Below are positions 47,181-58,947 of a stretch of 64,000 nt of DNA, piece after piece; the first letter of the stretch is position 1, and each line of letters opens with the position of its first letter. Position numbers and translations under genes: made by a program. Origin of the DNA: Montifringilla adamsi (taxonomy: Eukaryota; Chordata; Aves; Passeriformes; Passeridae); contig JAGGNK010006426.1 in assembly GCA_017590115.1 (NCBI GenBank), positions 445,221 through 509,220 on the forward strand. Direction: 5' to 3'. The notes below the pieces were generated by a model. That model saw only the letters and a program-made list of their open reading frames with translations, was not told the DNA's origin and ran no database searches.

Positions 47181-50100
47181 TTAGTGATATTGGGTAGGAA
47201 AAAACAACAGTGATAAGGAAAATTAGTATTTCATAGCAATATACTAGAAATATATTTGGAAATTGAGATATGCTGTGGCTATCTTGGGTTTCCGAAGTTG
47301 ACCTGTTATTTTTATTGTAAAAAAGGTATTTTAAAGAGTTTACTCTCAATTTCAGTACCCAGTATCATAGGTTTACAGATGTGTTCCTCTTTCATTCATA
47401 TGTTTGTCAGGTAAATGCAGTCATATATGTTAATAAATGTGTTGTTGTCATTGTTGCTGTAAGAAGTCAACATTTTCTCTTAAACTAAAAAATAAGTCTC
47501 AGGATTTCTAAGACTGAACTTGTTTTGGATGGTCTTGATCTCTGGTTTATCTTGTAAAACAGGAACAGAGAGTGTGTAACCACCAGATGAATATGAAGGA
47601 CTTTTCTTTAGCTTTTACTAGAGCTTTTTAGTTTTGTACCACTGCATTATGCAATAATTATCATTTTATGTATCTCTAAATAATAAGATAGCAATAATAA
47701 GCAGAATTCTGTGTGGGATGAACTACATGTCACCCTAAAATAAAAATGCATTGTACAAGAGTACAGGCAAAGACAGTTACCTAACACTAAGATTTAGAAA
47801 GTACAGGCACCTGGCAATAGAGGAGGATTCAGGCTACAGGCAACTCATAAACAATAAGTTAGCAAGCATGAAACAAATGCAAACCTGGGAAACAGAGAAA
47901 ACAGCTTTAAAGACAACAAAGTGCACAAAAGCAAGTATCCAGCTTAAGAAAAGCATGCCATATGTATGTAGTCAATCATTCCAATAGTTAATCATTCACA
48001 TAATGCAAATGCAATACATGAAACAGAATTGCAAACCAATAAAGAGGAAACAAGTTAGTAGATTGCAAGACCAACTTAAAAATTGCAAAAACTGGATCCA
48101 AGAGTAAGAATACATTACCTCAAAGTTAGTATCAAACTTATTCAAGTCAAGGACATGTTTTAGTGGTAGTTCACTGTACTCTTCGCAAAAAGAGTAAAAA
48201 ACTGAAATCATTGCCTGTAGTTTGTAGAAGCAGTGGAGAAATTTTCACAAATGCCAAGATACTTCAGAGGTATTTATACTATTTGTGATTGGAAAGTGAA
48301 TGCAAATAAGCTGCAATAATTAGCCAATCTGAGAAATATGTGTCAATATGCTATGACTCGAGTACCTTCATTAGACTGTCAAGATTTTAACTGTGCTAAT
48401 AGTAAATTCATGGTGTTCCTTGGCCTATATACAATCCATAGCTAGTAATCTACTGATTGAAGAAAAATGTAGACAACCAGACTACCGATTTGGATGGAAT
48501 AATTTGGTAGCAACTGCTGCATTTAAAGTTAGGGCTACACCACCACAACACACAGCAATGCACTGAAAATTGGGGTAAGAAATAAAAACATGTAGACTAT
48601 AGTTTCTAATTAAACCAGCTGATGTTATAATAACAAATCACTAAATGTATCTGAAGTAAGACCTAAAAAAATAATATATATAGAGAAAGAGGTGATGGAA
48701 TATTTTAAAAGAATGTTGATTTGGTGCGTCACAAGCTTAGAACACTATATAGACCATGCTACATATACTATCTTTTAGACACAATCAAAATCTTAAGACA
48801 GGACTCCAAGTAAAAATAATAAAGGATACGAAACATTACACTGCCAGCATGAAGACATTGTACAGCAGATTCAATCAAACAACAACAAATGGCACCATTT
48901 CTAGGAGATTCAGGTGGAAGCAGGGGTGACAGGAGAAAGAAATAACATACAGGAATAATATCTTGGCAATATGAAACAGTGGAAGAATGAATGTCAAAGG
49001 AAAAAAAAATCTGCAACCATGAAGACTAATTACACTTTTTTAAAGTAATTTGCAGTTGCCTGTGCTAAAGAGATCTGAGATCCTATTGATTTTCATATCT
49101 TTCTTATTTTATATATATATATATAAATCTCTTACTGAAGTTTCTAATTTTATTTCCAAACCAGTTATTAATTTTTATGTTATTATATTCTAATATCACC
49201 TTAAAATTCATCAGTCTGCTGTGTTGCATTTTTAATACTGAAAGGTTAGTATATAAAACATCTGATCTATATAAACCAGCATAAACTATACTTGCTGATA
49301 TAATGACAAAATTTGCTTTATAAACACAGATGCTCTGTACTAAGAATAACATCCTACTTCCACTCCCTTGTAAGCCTGCATCAGCTTATACTGTATTATA
49401 AAAGGGCATAAATTTTTTATTAGTTTACTGAAAGGATATGAAATACACTTTTCTACTTAGTCCCCAGTCATTGCTTTCCTTTAATTGCTACGTAATGATC
49501 TGAAGAAAAGTGAACCACATAAATATAGAGGTTTGGGGTTTGGAGGTTTTTTTTAGCTGAAGGAAGTATACTGTATATTAAAATGTTGTTTGCTAGACAG
49601 TGACCCTCGGTAGAATAGATAAGAGTACAATATAAAAGCATTGACTTTTTTGAAGGGTAAAATCTCTGATCATGATCTCACAGAAGTCAATGCAAGCTAA
49701 CTGCAGTCACAGCAGTTCTGCCCCCTCTATCTCCCTGCAGTGGAACCAGATAAAATAATATATAGCGACATTTGTATGACCATCCTTTTTTAGTTTATGT
49801 AAGCCTGTAATAAGCAAAATCCAATCAATGACATATACCTGTCTGCACAAGAGATTAAAGAAATTAAGGAGGAGGAAGTAGGGAGAGCACAAGTTTCTGC
49901 AGATTTACAGTAGCATAATTTATGGAAGAGTTTATTCCACATTGTCCATAATGTATATCTGCTCGCCATATGGTTTCTGTCCTATTTAGCAATTGCAAGC
50001 AGACTCTCTAAATGTCTCACTTTAGGGTCTGCAAAAGAAACTGTAGTGTATATATATTTTTGCTATATGTTTCTAATAGAATAAGAACAAAACTACTAAA

Positions 50101-52938
50101 AAAATACTAAGAATGCTACTATATCATTTCTGGTATCGATATGGGTGAAAAAAAGAGAAATAAAACTCCTTCCAAAACCAAAGTAGAAAAATACGGAGTT
50201 ACAAAAATATACTGCAAAAACAGTTTATAAATTTACCACTTAGCCCCATAATGCAAAACCCTATAAGCTTCTCTGGAATACATTACTTAAAAAAAAAAAA
50301 AATCAAAGAAACCCCAAACATTTCGGATGACGATGACTTAAATCTCTTAAAATCAAAGGGTACAGCATTCCTCTTTTGCAAACTGTACTGCAAATAAAAA
50401 GGAAAAAATCCAAAACTCACCATTCTGCTGTGGCATTCAATGGTAAAAAAGCAACGGGTGACCTCTTCCCACTCAGAAACACAGCACAAGAACACAATGT
50501 TGAATTTCCAAATTTTGGATATGTCTGATATGATATGTTTATGAGAGAATTTTTTTAATTGGACAATGAAAATAGGGGAGGAAACCTAAGGAGGGGAATT
50601 TTTTTTTTTCTCCAGCAATTTTAATATTAAAAGACTGAGAAGCTCACTCTAGCATGCCATATATAAAACATGTAGAAGAATAACATCAACAAACATTCAG
50701 AAAATAATTATAAACACTCTCTACTGAAGTATTTCCATGAGTGTTAATGATGGATGGAGAGAATCTTGTTAGATTCTACTAGATTCAGAAAAACCGAAGA
50801 GATCTTTGCAGCCTACTATTCACTACATTCACTACAGGTGTCAGAATTACTAGAAGGAGATCTTCTAAGAACATGCACAATTTTTTTCCACAAGCTACAA
50901 AATTAAAAGGAAGCAAGTGACTTATTGGGCTAGGAAATAAACAAAAGCAGAGAAATAAGGTCTCATTGAGCATGTTGTACATACTGGACAAGCAAATATT
51001 TTGCTACTCCTATCAAGCCAGTTCTGTCCCTACCTGTCAGTCTCAGCTGCAAGTGCCCTGTTAATATCCTGCTATCCCACTGTACTTTATGTCTGAGTGT
51101 ATAATTAAAAATATAGCCATAATAAATGCCATATTTATTTGAAGCGTATACAAGTGTAAAAATGTGTATGATTTTTAGGCACCACAGGGCATCTACCAAT
51201 GTTTGAAACAATACATTTCAACATGACTACAGAATCTTTATAGGTGGTAGAAAAGGCTAAACAGCTTGATGAAATAATGCAAATGATCTTCAGGACACTG
51301 CCAACATATACCAAATTATTAAATGGTCTCCAACTGTGAATTTGTAACTTTAATGTCACTTTAAATTGCAGCAGAGAAAACAGAAAAGAAAGTTGTGCCA
51401 GTTACTGGATATTTTAGAAAACACACTTTTAGCTACTATTATGAATTTACCACAAGAGAAGAAGGCAATAAATTTTCTCACTCCATCAAGTTGGCCGGAC
51501 TAGTTTTTATACAGTAAGGTTTCTTTCCCACCACCTGGATTGAGAGACTGTCTTCTTATCCAGTTAGCAGATATTGCATAACAGAGGTGGAAACATATTT
51601 ATCATGAGCTCCTGATAATCAAGATATTTTTCTCTTGGAAACAGTCAGAAAGATCACTCAGATTGTGAATCAAATCCTGTGCTGTAACGGGGAAGAAAAC
51701 ATACAAAAGCTCTTTGTTGTTCTTTTTTCTGTCAGCCTTTGAGGAGATAGGAGCTGACAGCCACATGTCGGTTGCAGAAAAAAATAACAAGTTGCAAAAA
51801 AAATACCTTATTTTTAGCAAAGGAATTAAAAGAAAAACAGAAAAGAAAGAAGTATTACCATCTAGATTTTTATTCAGTGATGTAACACCGCTTGCCAAAA
51901 AAGAATAGATGTTATAATTTCTATCTCACAGGCACCAAATTGTCCACAAACAATGCATGCAGATATCCTCAAAAGGCACAGACTTAGTTGGTACCCAAGG
52001 TTTATTGATCAAGTCTATGTAATGGCAGCAGCCATGATATAAATACACTCTGGATATTAAGACCTTTTTTAAACCTCTAAATCAAACCAGAATAAAAAAA
52101 TTTCTAAAGTATTAGTTACATGCACTGTGCTCAGTGTAGCCTATTTGTTTTGTCTTAGACAGTTTGCAAAACATTTTCCCAGATGAAGGTGTAGTTATTC
52201 TGTGAGAAGTCTATTCAGCCTATCAGGCAATCTGATTACATTTCTGAACAAGCAAAGTTTAAGGATAATGTAAGAATTCCTTACCTTTTATTTTTAACCC
52301 ATGTAACCATCTATTTTCAAGTGTTTTCTCAGAGTACAACAAACCTTTCTTTACAGCACAAAGTAATACAGCCTGTCACAGAGTTTTAGACCACAGCAGT
52401 AGTTCCCTGCTTGACAGAGTTTTCATTCTTTGGCATCACATTCCATGAATGTCATGTAATACTTAGATTAATAAGTAAGAAGAAGAATTTTTTATTATAA
52501 GTAAACTAAGATCAAGGAACAGATTACTGATGACCACTTTGCACTCATGAGTATGAAGGCATCAAGAAATTTGAATGCTATTCAATTTTCAAGTCTTTTA
52601 CACGGGCTACCTCTAAAGAGGAATTGTGCACAGAAGGCAACTTATGAAATTGCTAAAAAGTCAGCCAGATATTTCAGCTTCAATTCAAAAGTAAGGTTGG
52701 TCACAAGAGCAAGTTAGTTTCCCACATTAATAGGGTCACATAAATTTGCATTGAAGTGCAACTACATTATAACCATAAAGTATGATGATTCAGGCTTCCA
52801 ACCATAGTGTCTTTCTTTTTTCTCTGTCTCTCTTACAAAACTGTAGGAAAATAATACATTGGAAAAAACCTCACTTTTCCAAGGCCCAACCAGTTCCAAC
52901 CTCCATCCCCCTAGTTTTCTTGCTGAGCATGATGCCAT
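47181..52938. other. No gene seen; AT-rich DNA
   Basis: Nearly 6 kb without recognised exons or transposons. Contains a short (AT)n run (49111-49125) and several A runs. Open frames such as 47751-47987, 51602-51898 and 50283-50495 show no family features. Confidence 0.5.
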
Positions 52939-53068
52939 TCACAGAATCATCAAGTTTGGAGGAGACCTTAAAGATCATCTAGTCCAACTATTAACCTAGC
53001 ATCACAATAAGCACCACCCAAACCATATACCCCAAGTGCCACACATCTTGAACACTACAAGACACATT
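52939..53068 (-). mobile_element. CR1 3' end fragment
   Basis: Left edge TCACAGAATCATCAAGTTTG and then GAGACCTTAAAGATCATCTA, TCCAACTATTAACC, ACCATATACCCCAAGTGCCA and CATCTTGAACAC: the reversed CR1 tail and last 3' UTR blocks. The terminal block is well kept, so this copy is not among the oldest. Confidence 0.88.
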
Positions 53069-54035
53069 GACTGGCAGCTTGAAATATGGATACCAAAAGA
53101 AGCTGAAAGAACAGCTACGATTCAGATTTACTATAATACTGTTATGAACAATCAGCCCTTATTTCCATGGGAGATAAATGTAATTAGCTGGGTGTTGCAG
53201 ACCCATCCATCAATCCAATCTACTTTTAAAATCAAAGATGTGTTATTTTTTCAGGACAGATGCTGCTACCATTAAAATAAGTTGTCAGCATTTTTCAAGA
53301 TTTATAAAAAAGCAAAAATTTTGCATTAATTATTTCATGCTTCTGAGAATGTTTCAATGGAACAGATATGGCATCTTAAAATATTACTCTAATAGCAAAA
53401 CAGGAAAATTTTCATAATAGCTTTTTTCAAACACAGTGCCTGGAAATTTATTGAACAACTTGAGCATTCTGAGGCACTCAAGAGTAAATGATAACTGAGT
53501 TTGGTGAAGTCTAATGTTCCTGTGAGGGATGGAGTTATGAGGAGGACACATTTTATAGTCATGTCCTACAAAATACATCTTTGGCGAAAGATGTTTCTGT
53601 GATGTATGTTCACTCCAAAACTGCATGACTGCCTTTGGTACTTGTTTACAATTACTCTTGTCTGTTCCTGCGTTTTTGAGGGTTTTTTTTCTTTTTTTTA
53701 ACCTGCACACAATGTAATTAAAGACTGATATTAAAAATACACAATTAACTATATAGTGATGATGACTGATGCCATCTCAACTATTTCATTGAAACAACTA
53801 TTGCATTATTAAACATATGAATAGTAATGAATCTATTGCAAAGGGGTCAGTGGGACTTGGGGATAGAAAAGATAACTCTTTCTCACTTCAGTGAAATCCT
53901 GCTCTTCAGATACCCAGGCTGTGATTCACTGAAAGCTTTTGGAAAGCTAGCACATGCCCTGCACACCCAGTCCTCCCCCGACAGGCTCTCGCTATCTCTA
54001 GCTGTGTGTTCACTTCACTCTACAGCGATCCTTTC
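53069..54035. other. No gene seen; includes a possible regulatory patch
   Basis: No recognised genes or transposons. The patch around 53140-53280 has mixed composition and homeodomain-like words (GTAATTAGC, ATCAATCC), which may be regulatory, but nothing supports it beyond appearance. From about 53830 the sequence becomes less AT-rich. Confidence 0.45.
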
Positions 54036-54200
54036 AGGGGAAAGAAGAAGGGAAGGATGAGGGAACTGAACAGGGAAACAGCAAGGGAAGGATGAGGGAA
54101 CTGAAAAGGGAAACAGCAAGGGAAGGAGGAGAGCAGAAGGGAAGGGAAAGCAGGAGCAGAAGGGGAACATAAACAGGAAGAGAAAGGAAGAGCTGGAGTG
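54036..54200 (+). repeat. Purine-rich tract with 35-bp tandem repeat
   Basis: About 165 bp of mostly A and G on the plus strand. Within it a 35-bp unit starting AGGGAAGGATGAGGGAACTG repeats at 54049 and 54084, with a diverged third start at 54119. The first two copies differ by a single base (AACAGGG versus AAAAGGG). Long purine tracts can form triplex DNA. The minus-strand Ser/Phe/Pro-rich frame across it is a composition artefact. Confidence 0.85.
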
Positions 54201-54640
54201 TCAGAGCTGTGCATGCATCTTAGTCCCCAGGGACCTGGCTCCTTATCAGATTGGACCAGTTATAATGCAGGTGACCAGCTCTTCAGATAGCCTCAATGTG
54301 GGCATGCCCTCAAATAGTTTAGGAGTTATTTGTAAGGATAGGCTTGCCACATTCCCATTGCCTGAGCTTGCAGTTCTCTGTATGCCTGGAGACACGCCAG
54401 ACTAGCACTTTGACCCTGACCTAAGGGCTTGACTTCTTGGCTTGATGTTGCTATTGATAACTGGTTGACCCAAACCATCATCACAGACCGCTCTATTTCT
54501 GTGGCTCAGGTGTTGGGGATGGCATCCTTGCCTTTGCCCTGCTGTGATGCTCACCTTCTCACTCATCTCACAGACCACTGTCTGATCTTGTTGCTCCCTC
54601 ACACCCAGTTATTCCCTCTCTAGTGCAGATTGTCATGGGA
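54201..54640. other. Unassigned GC-richer block
   Basis: About 440 bp with more G+C than the surroundings and phrases such as CCCTGACCTAAGGGCTTGAC and GGCTTGATGTTGCT that give the impression of an old repeat or LTR. I cannot name a family. Opposed frames at 54402-54602 and 54429-54623 are not recognisable proteins. Confidence 0.35.
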
Positions 54641-56229
54641 AGGAAAAATTAAAACATTCAAGTGCATATAAGTCTGCTCAGCATACAGTATAATACAAGA
54701 TTGCCCTAGTAAATAAAGTAATGACAGTGATATGGTTTGCCAAACTTGCGCTCAGAATTACAACATTATCGTGGTATCCTAGTGATGCCTGTCACTGGGC
54801 TCCAAAAAAAACCCAAAACAAAACAAAACAAAAACAAACCCTGCAAGATGTTTTATTTAGCCTAATCTTTCCCCCTCTAGTTCAGACTTAACAGTACTTA
54901 ACAGGAGGGAAATAATAAGGGATTCGGAAATATACATGTGGTTAATTTAAAATGCCAAGCACCATATGTATTAATAAAATATATATAACATTAGATAAGG
55001 CAACCTGTTACAATGTAATAAGCACATAAAAATGAATTGTTGAACAGGTGCAGTGAAAGGAAACATCAATTAGAAAGTCAATTGGAAGGTCAAGATATCA
55101 ATTAAATGGTTAATGAGCTATTTCTGGAAAAATCAAAGACAACTGCATTACACAGAATATGAGCTAGAAAATAGTTCACAAAGCCAAAGGAGTAAAAGGG
55201 CAAACGTGATGTAGGAATTTAAAAAAACCCCATAAATGCTACTGTTATTTGTTTGTTTTTCACATAAGCTTCAGCTTAACTGATGATACTGTATCCTGTT
55301 CATCACCAAATAAAGACAGCTAGCCATTTCTAGTATGTAACAGCCAATAAGATACAAAATTAGCCCTAAAGCAATTAGTCTCTCTGTGGTGAAAAGCCTA
55401 ATATGACACTAAGCCACATTATCTCCTTTACCTTCTCTCTTATGGTCGACAGGCTAGCAAGTATAACTATGAGAAAAAGTAAAGTCAACTTCTCTACTAC
55501 AGTGCCAGATAAAGAAAACCTCGGAGCAGCTTTTACTTTGCATCTGTACAGCCTTCAGGTAATTGCTCAGACTTTTTGCACCAAAAATTTGAAAGAGTTC
55601 TGCTATCCATTCACACAAAGGTGATCTTTGGGCTGCAGCCCAGTTGCATTTAGTTAGCTGTCCAAACACATGTCACATATCCTACCATATTATATATATA
55701 TGTCATGAATGGATGATTCACGACTCAAGAGAAAATTCTTCTGCATAGGGGAAATTTGCATTTCCATGACTAAGTTGGATGAAGAGCACAGCTATCCCAA
55801 TATTCACACTCTAACAATAATGCCTTGAAAATAGTAAGAATAGCACTATTCTGATGCTATCCCATAATTTTTTCCCAAACCACAAGTATTTTGGTTCATG
55901 TGATTTCCAATGTGTGATGGGAACTATGCAGTAAGCTCCAGTTAATCTCTCCTCTGAGTTCTTGTCCCATCTCCACTCAAATACATGCAAACATTCTGCT
56001 CTCACAGCATCAATGTGTACATCCATTCTGCACAATGTGCATTCAACCTGCAAAGACTTGCAGAAGTCCATCACCTTCTGTCATGAAGAACTACATTCTT
56101 TTGTTTTAAACCAGTTTCCATAATTTGTGTTTAACAAACCCTGTTTGTTGCAATGGAAGAGGCATTGAGCAGTCTACTCTCTTTTGATAATAATTCTGCA
56201 GACTTCTCCTATCTCTTTTAGTTATTTTC
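54641..56229. other. No gene seen; AT-rich DNA
   Basis: No recognised genes or transposons. A short A/C tract lies at 54803-54840. The minus-strand frame at 55811-56074 has a few cysteines (for example CTLC and HVFEW) but no zinc-finger spacing that I recognise. Confidence 0.45.
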
Positions 56230-57000
56230 TAAAATGAATGAGTCCTATTACTTGCAATTGTACCTAAAATAGTAGATGCAGCTCATACTTCTGGTTATCC
56301 ATGTTGCTTTTCTCAGAATCTTTTTTCTTCAACTTTTGTGCATTCTTTTTTTGAATAAGCCAACCAGAACTCCTCACATAGTCTTCAAGCTGTGGCAAAC
56401 CATGGATTTATGCAGGTGCATAAATCATATTAACTATTGTCTTCTTTGTTCCTTTTGTAATCTTTTCTAATATGTCACTTGTTTCTTTGACTGCTGTCAA
56501 GCGTTGATCTGCTGTTTCCATGCAGCATCTATCTCAATTTGAAGGCCTTTTTCCTGAGTAGTAACAATGCATTGAACCCATCACTTTATACTGAAAACTG
56601 TTATTATCACTGTAATTCCTCAGTTAATGAATATGAAATACACTGAATTTCACCTGCCATATTACTGCCCAGTCATTCAAAGGTTCTTCTGTTATTCTTG
56701 CCAGTCACCTTTTGCCCTTTTCACATTCATAAGTTTTGTACCATCAGCAAACTTTCTCACCTCACTGGATCGATCTTTTTTTCTGAGCTTTTTATTAATT
56801 AATATGTTAAAAGATACAAGAATATTTGCCAAACTACCACTGTGGCTTCTCACACTGCAAGGACTTACCCTCTAAGCCAAGCCATGAATTATTTATCCAT
56901 ATCAGACCTTCCATTTTTCTGCATGGATGTTGAAATCCTTAAAAAGCCCTTTGGGAATCCACATGTCTACCACAACTTACTAGTATATTTCATAATACAT
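56230..57000 (-). mobile_element. Ancient, highly diverged CR1 LINE
   Basis: On the minus strand the order of blocks matches the old amniote CR1 lineage (the type common in turtles and close to mammalian L3): the block around AACCAGAACTCCTCACAT (about 56362), CCATGGATTTATGCAGGTGC (56400), TTTCTTTGACTGCTGTCAAG (56484), CTGAGTAGTAACAATGCATTG (56554), GAATTTCACCTGCCATATTA and CTGCCCAGTCATTC (56645-56680), and TTTGTACCATCAGCAAACTT then CACCTCACTGGATCGATC (56735-56775). All frames are heavily broken. Weak resemblance continues to about 57230. It lacks the short avian 3' tail. Confidence 0.75.
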
Positions 57001-58900
57001 TAAAAACACTTAAAAGGAATTTAAAGTGAGATCTCTCTTTAAACAAACCTGGTTCTTTTTCAAATTTATTTATTCCATGTTTACCAACTGGTTCCTGACT
57101 ATAACCAGGTTTTTTTCCCTGGCTCAGAAAGATATCACACATACAGACGGAACAACTTTCTGAACACTGGCAACACAATTCCCATCTCACAATTCTCAAG
57201 TACAAAGGTAGTTTTACATGCTTTTGTTAGCAAATAAGTTATTTCAACCCTGTGCTAGAATTTTTAGGTGCATAGCCTCCTAACCCAGGGTCCTACTGAT
57301 GTTTGTACTATTTCTTCAATAGTATCAGTACAACAACAGGTTATGTCTATTTGTATCATTACAACTTTGCTGCTGTTGTGCAAGTCTTCATCTGGTCTTT
57401 AGAGTTCTCTATCTAAGTCTGTATGTTCTTGGCTGTGAGCCAACAGAGCAGTCTCCCCTACCCTCCTGAAAGATCTTTTTATAATTCTCAAGACCTTCTT
57501 TGATTTCACGCCTCCGTTTTTGGAAAGGGCAAGCCTGTAGGTAGTTTCTTGCCATTACTATATTAAGTCTCTTGAAATTTATCATACCAGATGTCTTATC
57601 TTTCTTACAGTATTCTCTTCAGTTAATCCCTTCATTTTAAAAATAGCATAAAATTGATTATTAGAGCAATTCTGCTCTGTAAGAGTTAAAGAACAAAATG
57701 AACATAAATAGGATTAATGTAATTTGACTATAGATATTTGTAGTGTTCACAGAGCTAGTGTCTCTAGGCTCCCTTTTGTTGGAAACAAATACATACTTCA
57801 AAACTGCGATTTACCTCACCAGCTTCAGACATTTCCTCATAGGAATTATATACAAAAAATTACATAGATAGTATTTATCTCCATTACAGAAGAACTGATG
57901 TAGACCAAGTGTAGTGGTGCAGAAACAGCACATCCAATGATGGCTCAGCACAAGCATAGACTTCACTCCACAGGGAGTTGGCTTTCTACTTTTACACAAG
58001 ACAAGACAGTACAAAACAGTTTATTTTAATGTTGACCTCTCAGTTTTCACTAGATAACTTGCTCTATGAATCTGTTTTATTGATAACTTGAAGATATTTA
58101 ATTATTTATTGAATCTTACTTCTGACCTTTATTTGGGCACCATAAAGCTCTGTCTAACCAGTTTAATCAATTAGTATAAATTAACTCACATGTACACTCA
58201 CTCCTTTTAGAAGACATCCAAACAAGGTATAGACAGCTAGTTTTTATTCCATCAAATATTGTACAGTGACTCAGAGAAGCATGGTATAGAAACATCCAGT
58301 AAAAAATTCACAAGGCTTTTTACTCAACTTTCAAATACGCAAATGCAGCATCTTAGCAAACATTATAGCCCAGCTCTCAGTGACAAACACAAAAAGTCAT
58401 CAAGCTCCAAACAGGGTCACCAAAGTAAAAAATGTACAGCTGCTTTCTGATTGCTGAGTAAAAATATTACCTCTTAAAATAATTCATTAAAAATATCAAA
58501 GGCAATGATCCAGCAATTGGATAATCCATGATCCGACTATGGATGGTTATAGATTTTAATTCCCTCAAATTTGAGATCTTTGCCTTAACTACCACTTTAT
58601 CAGTTACATTAAATAAAGCTGGTGCTGATACAGTCCTCAGAAACATATAATCTTTAAGTTTTATGTAGGAGTTTGTTTATGTACAAACATCCACCATGAC
58701 AACTAGAAATTAATAACATAGTAAAACATATCTAAGATTTGTATTGTCAAGAAATTTCATTTCACTGAGAGTTGCCATGAGTTAATCCACATAGCATTTC
58801 TTTCTTATAACCATTTTATAGACTACGCCTATGCAGTCCTTTATTTGATGTACAAATAGGAAGAAGCTTGAAATCAATTTTCTGGGTCTGAGGTTGCTTT

Positions 58901-58903
<3 letters not shown>
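57001..58903. other. No gene seen; possible weak extension of the ancient CR1 on the left
   Basis: Between 57001 and about 57230 there are faint CR1-like phrases (for example TTTAAACAAACCTGGTTC), which may be the same old element. Beyond this I recognise nothing. Confidence 0.4.

Positions 58904-58946
<43 letters not shown>
58904..58946. repeat. Poly-T tract of 43
   Basis: Forty-three consecutive T on the plus strand. No recognisable retrocopy adjoins it on either side. Confidence 0.95.
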
Positions 58947-58947
<1 letters not shown>

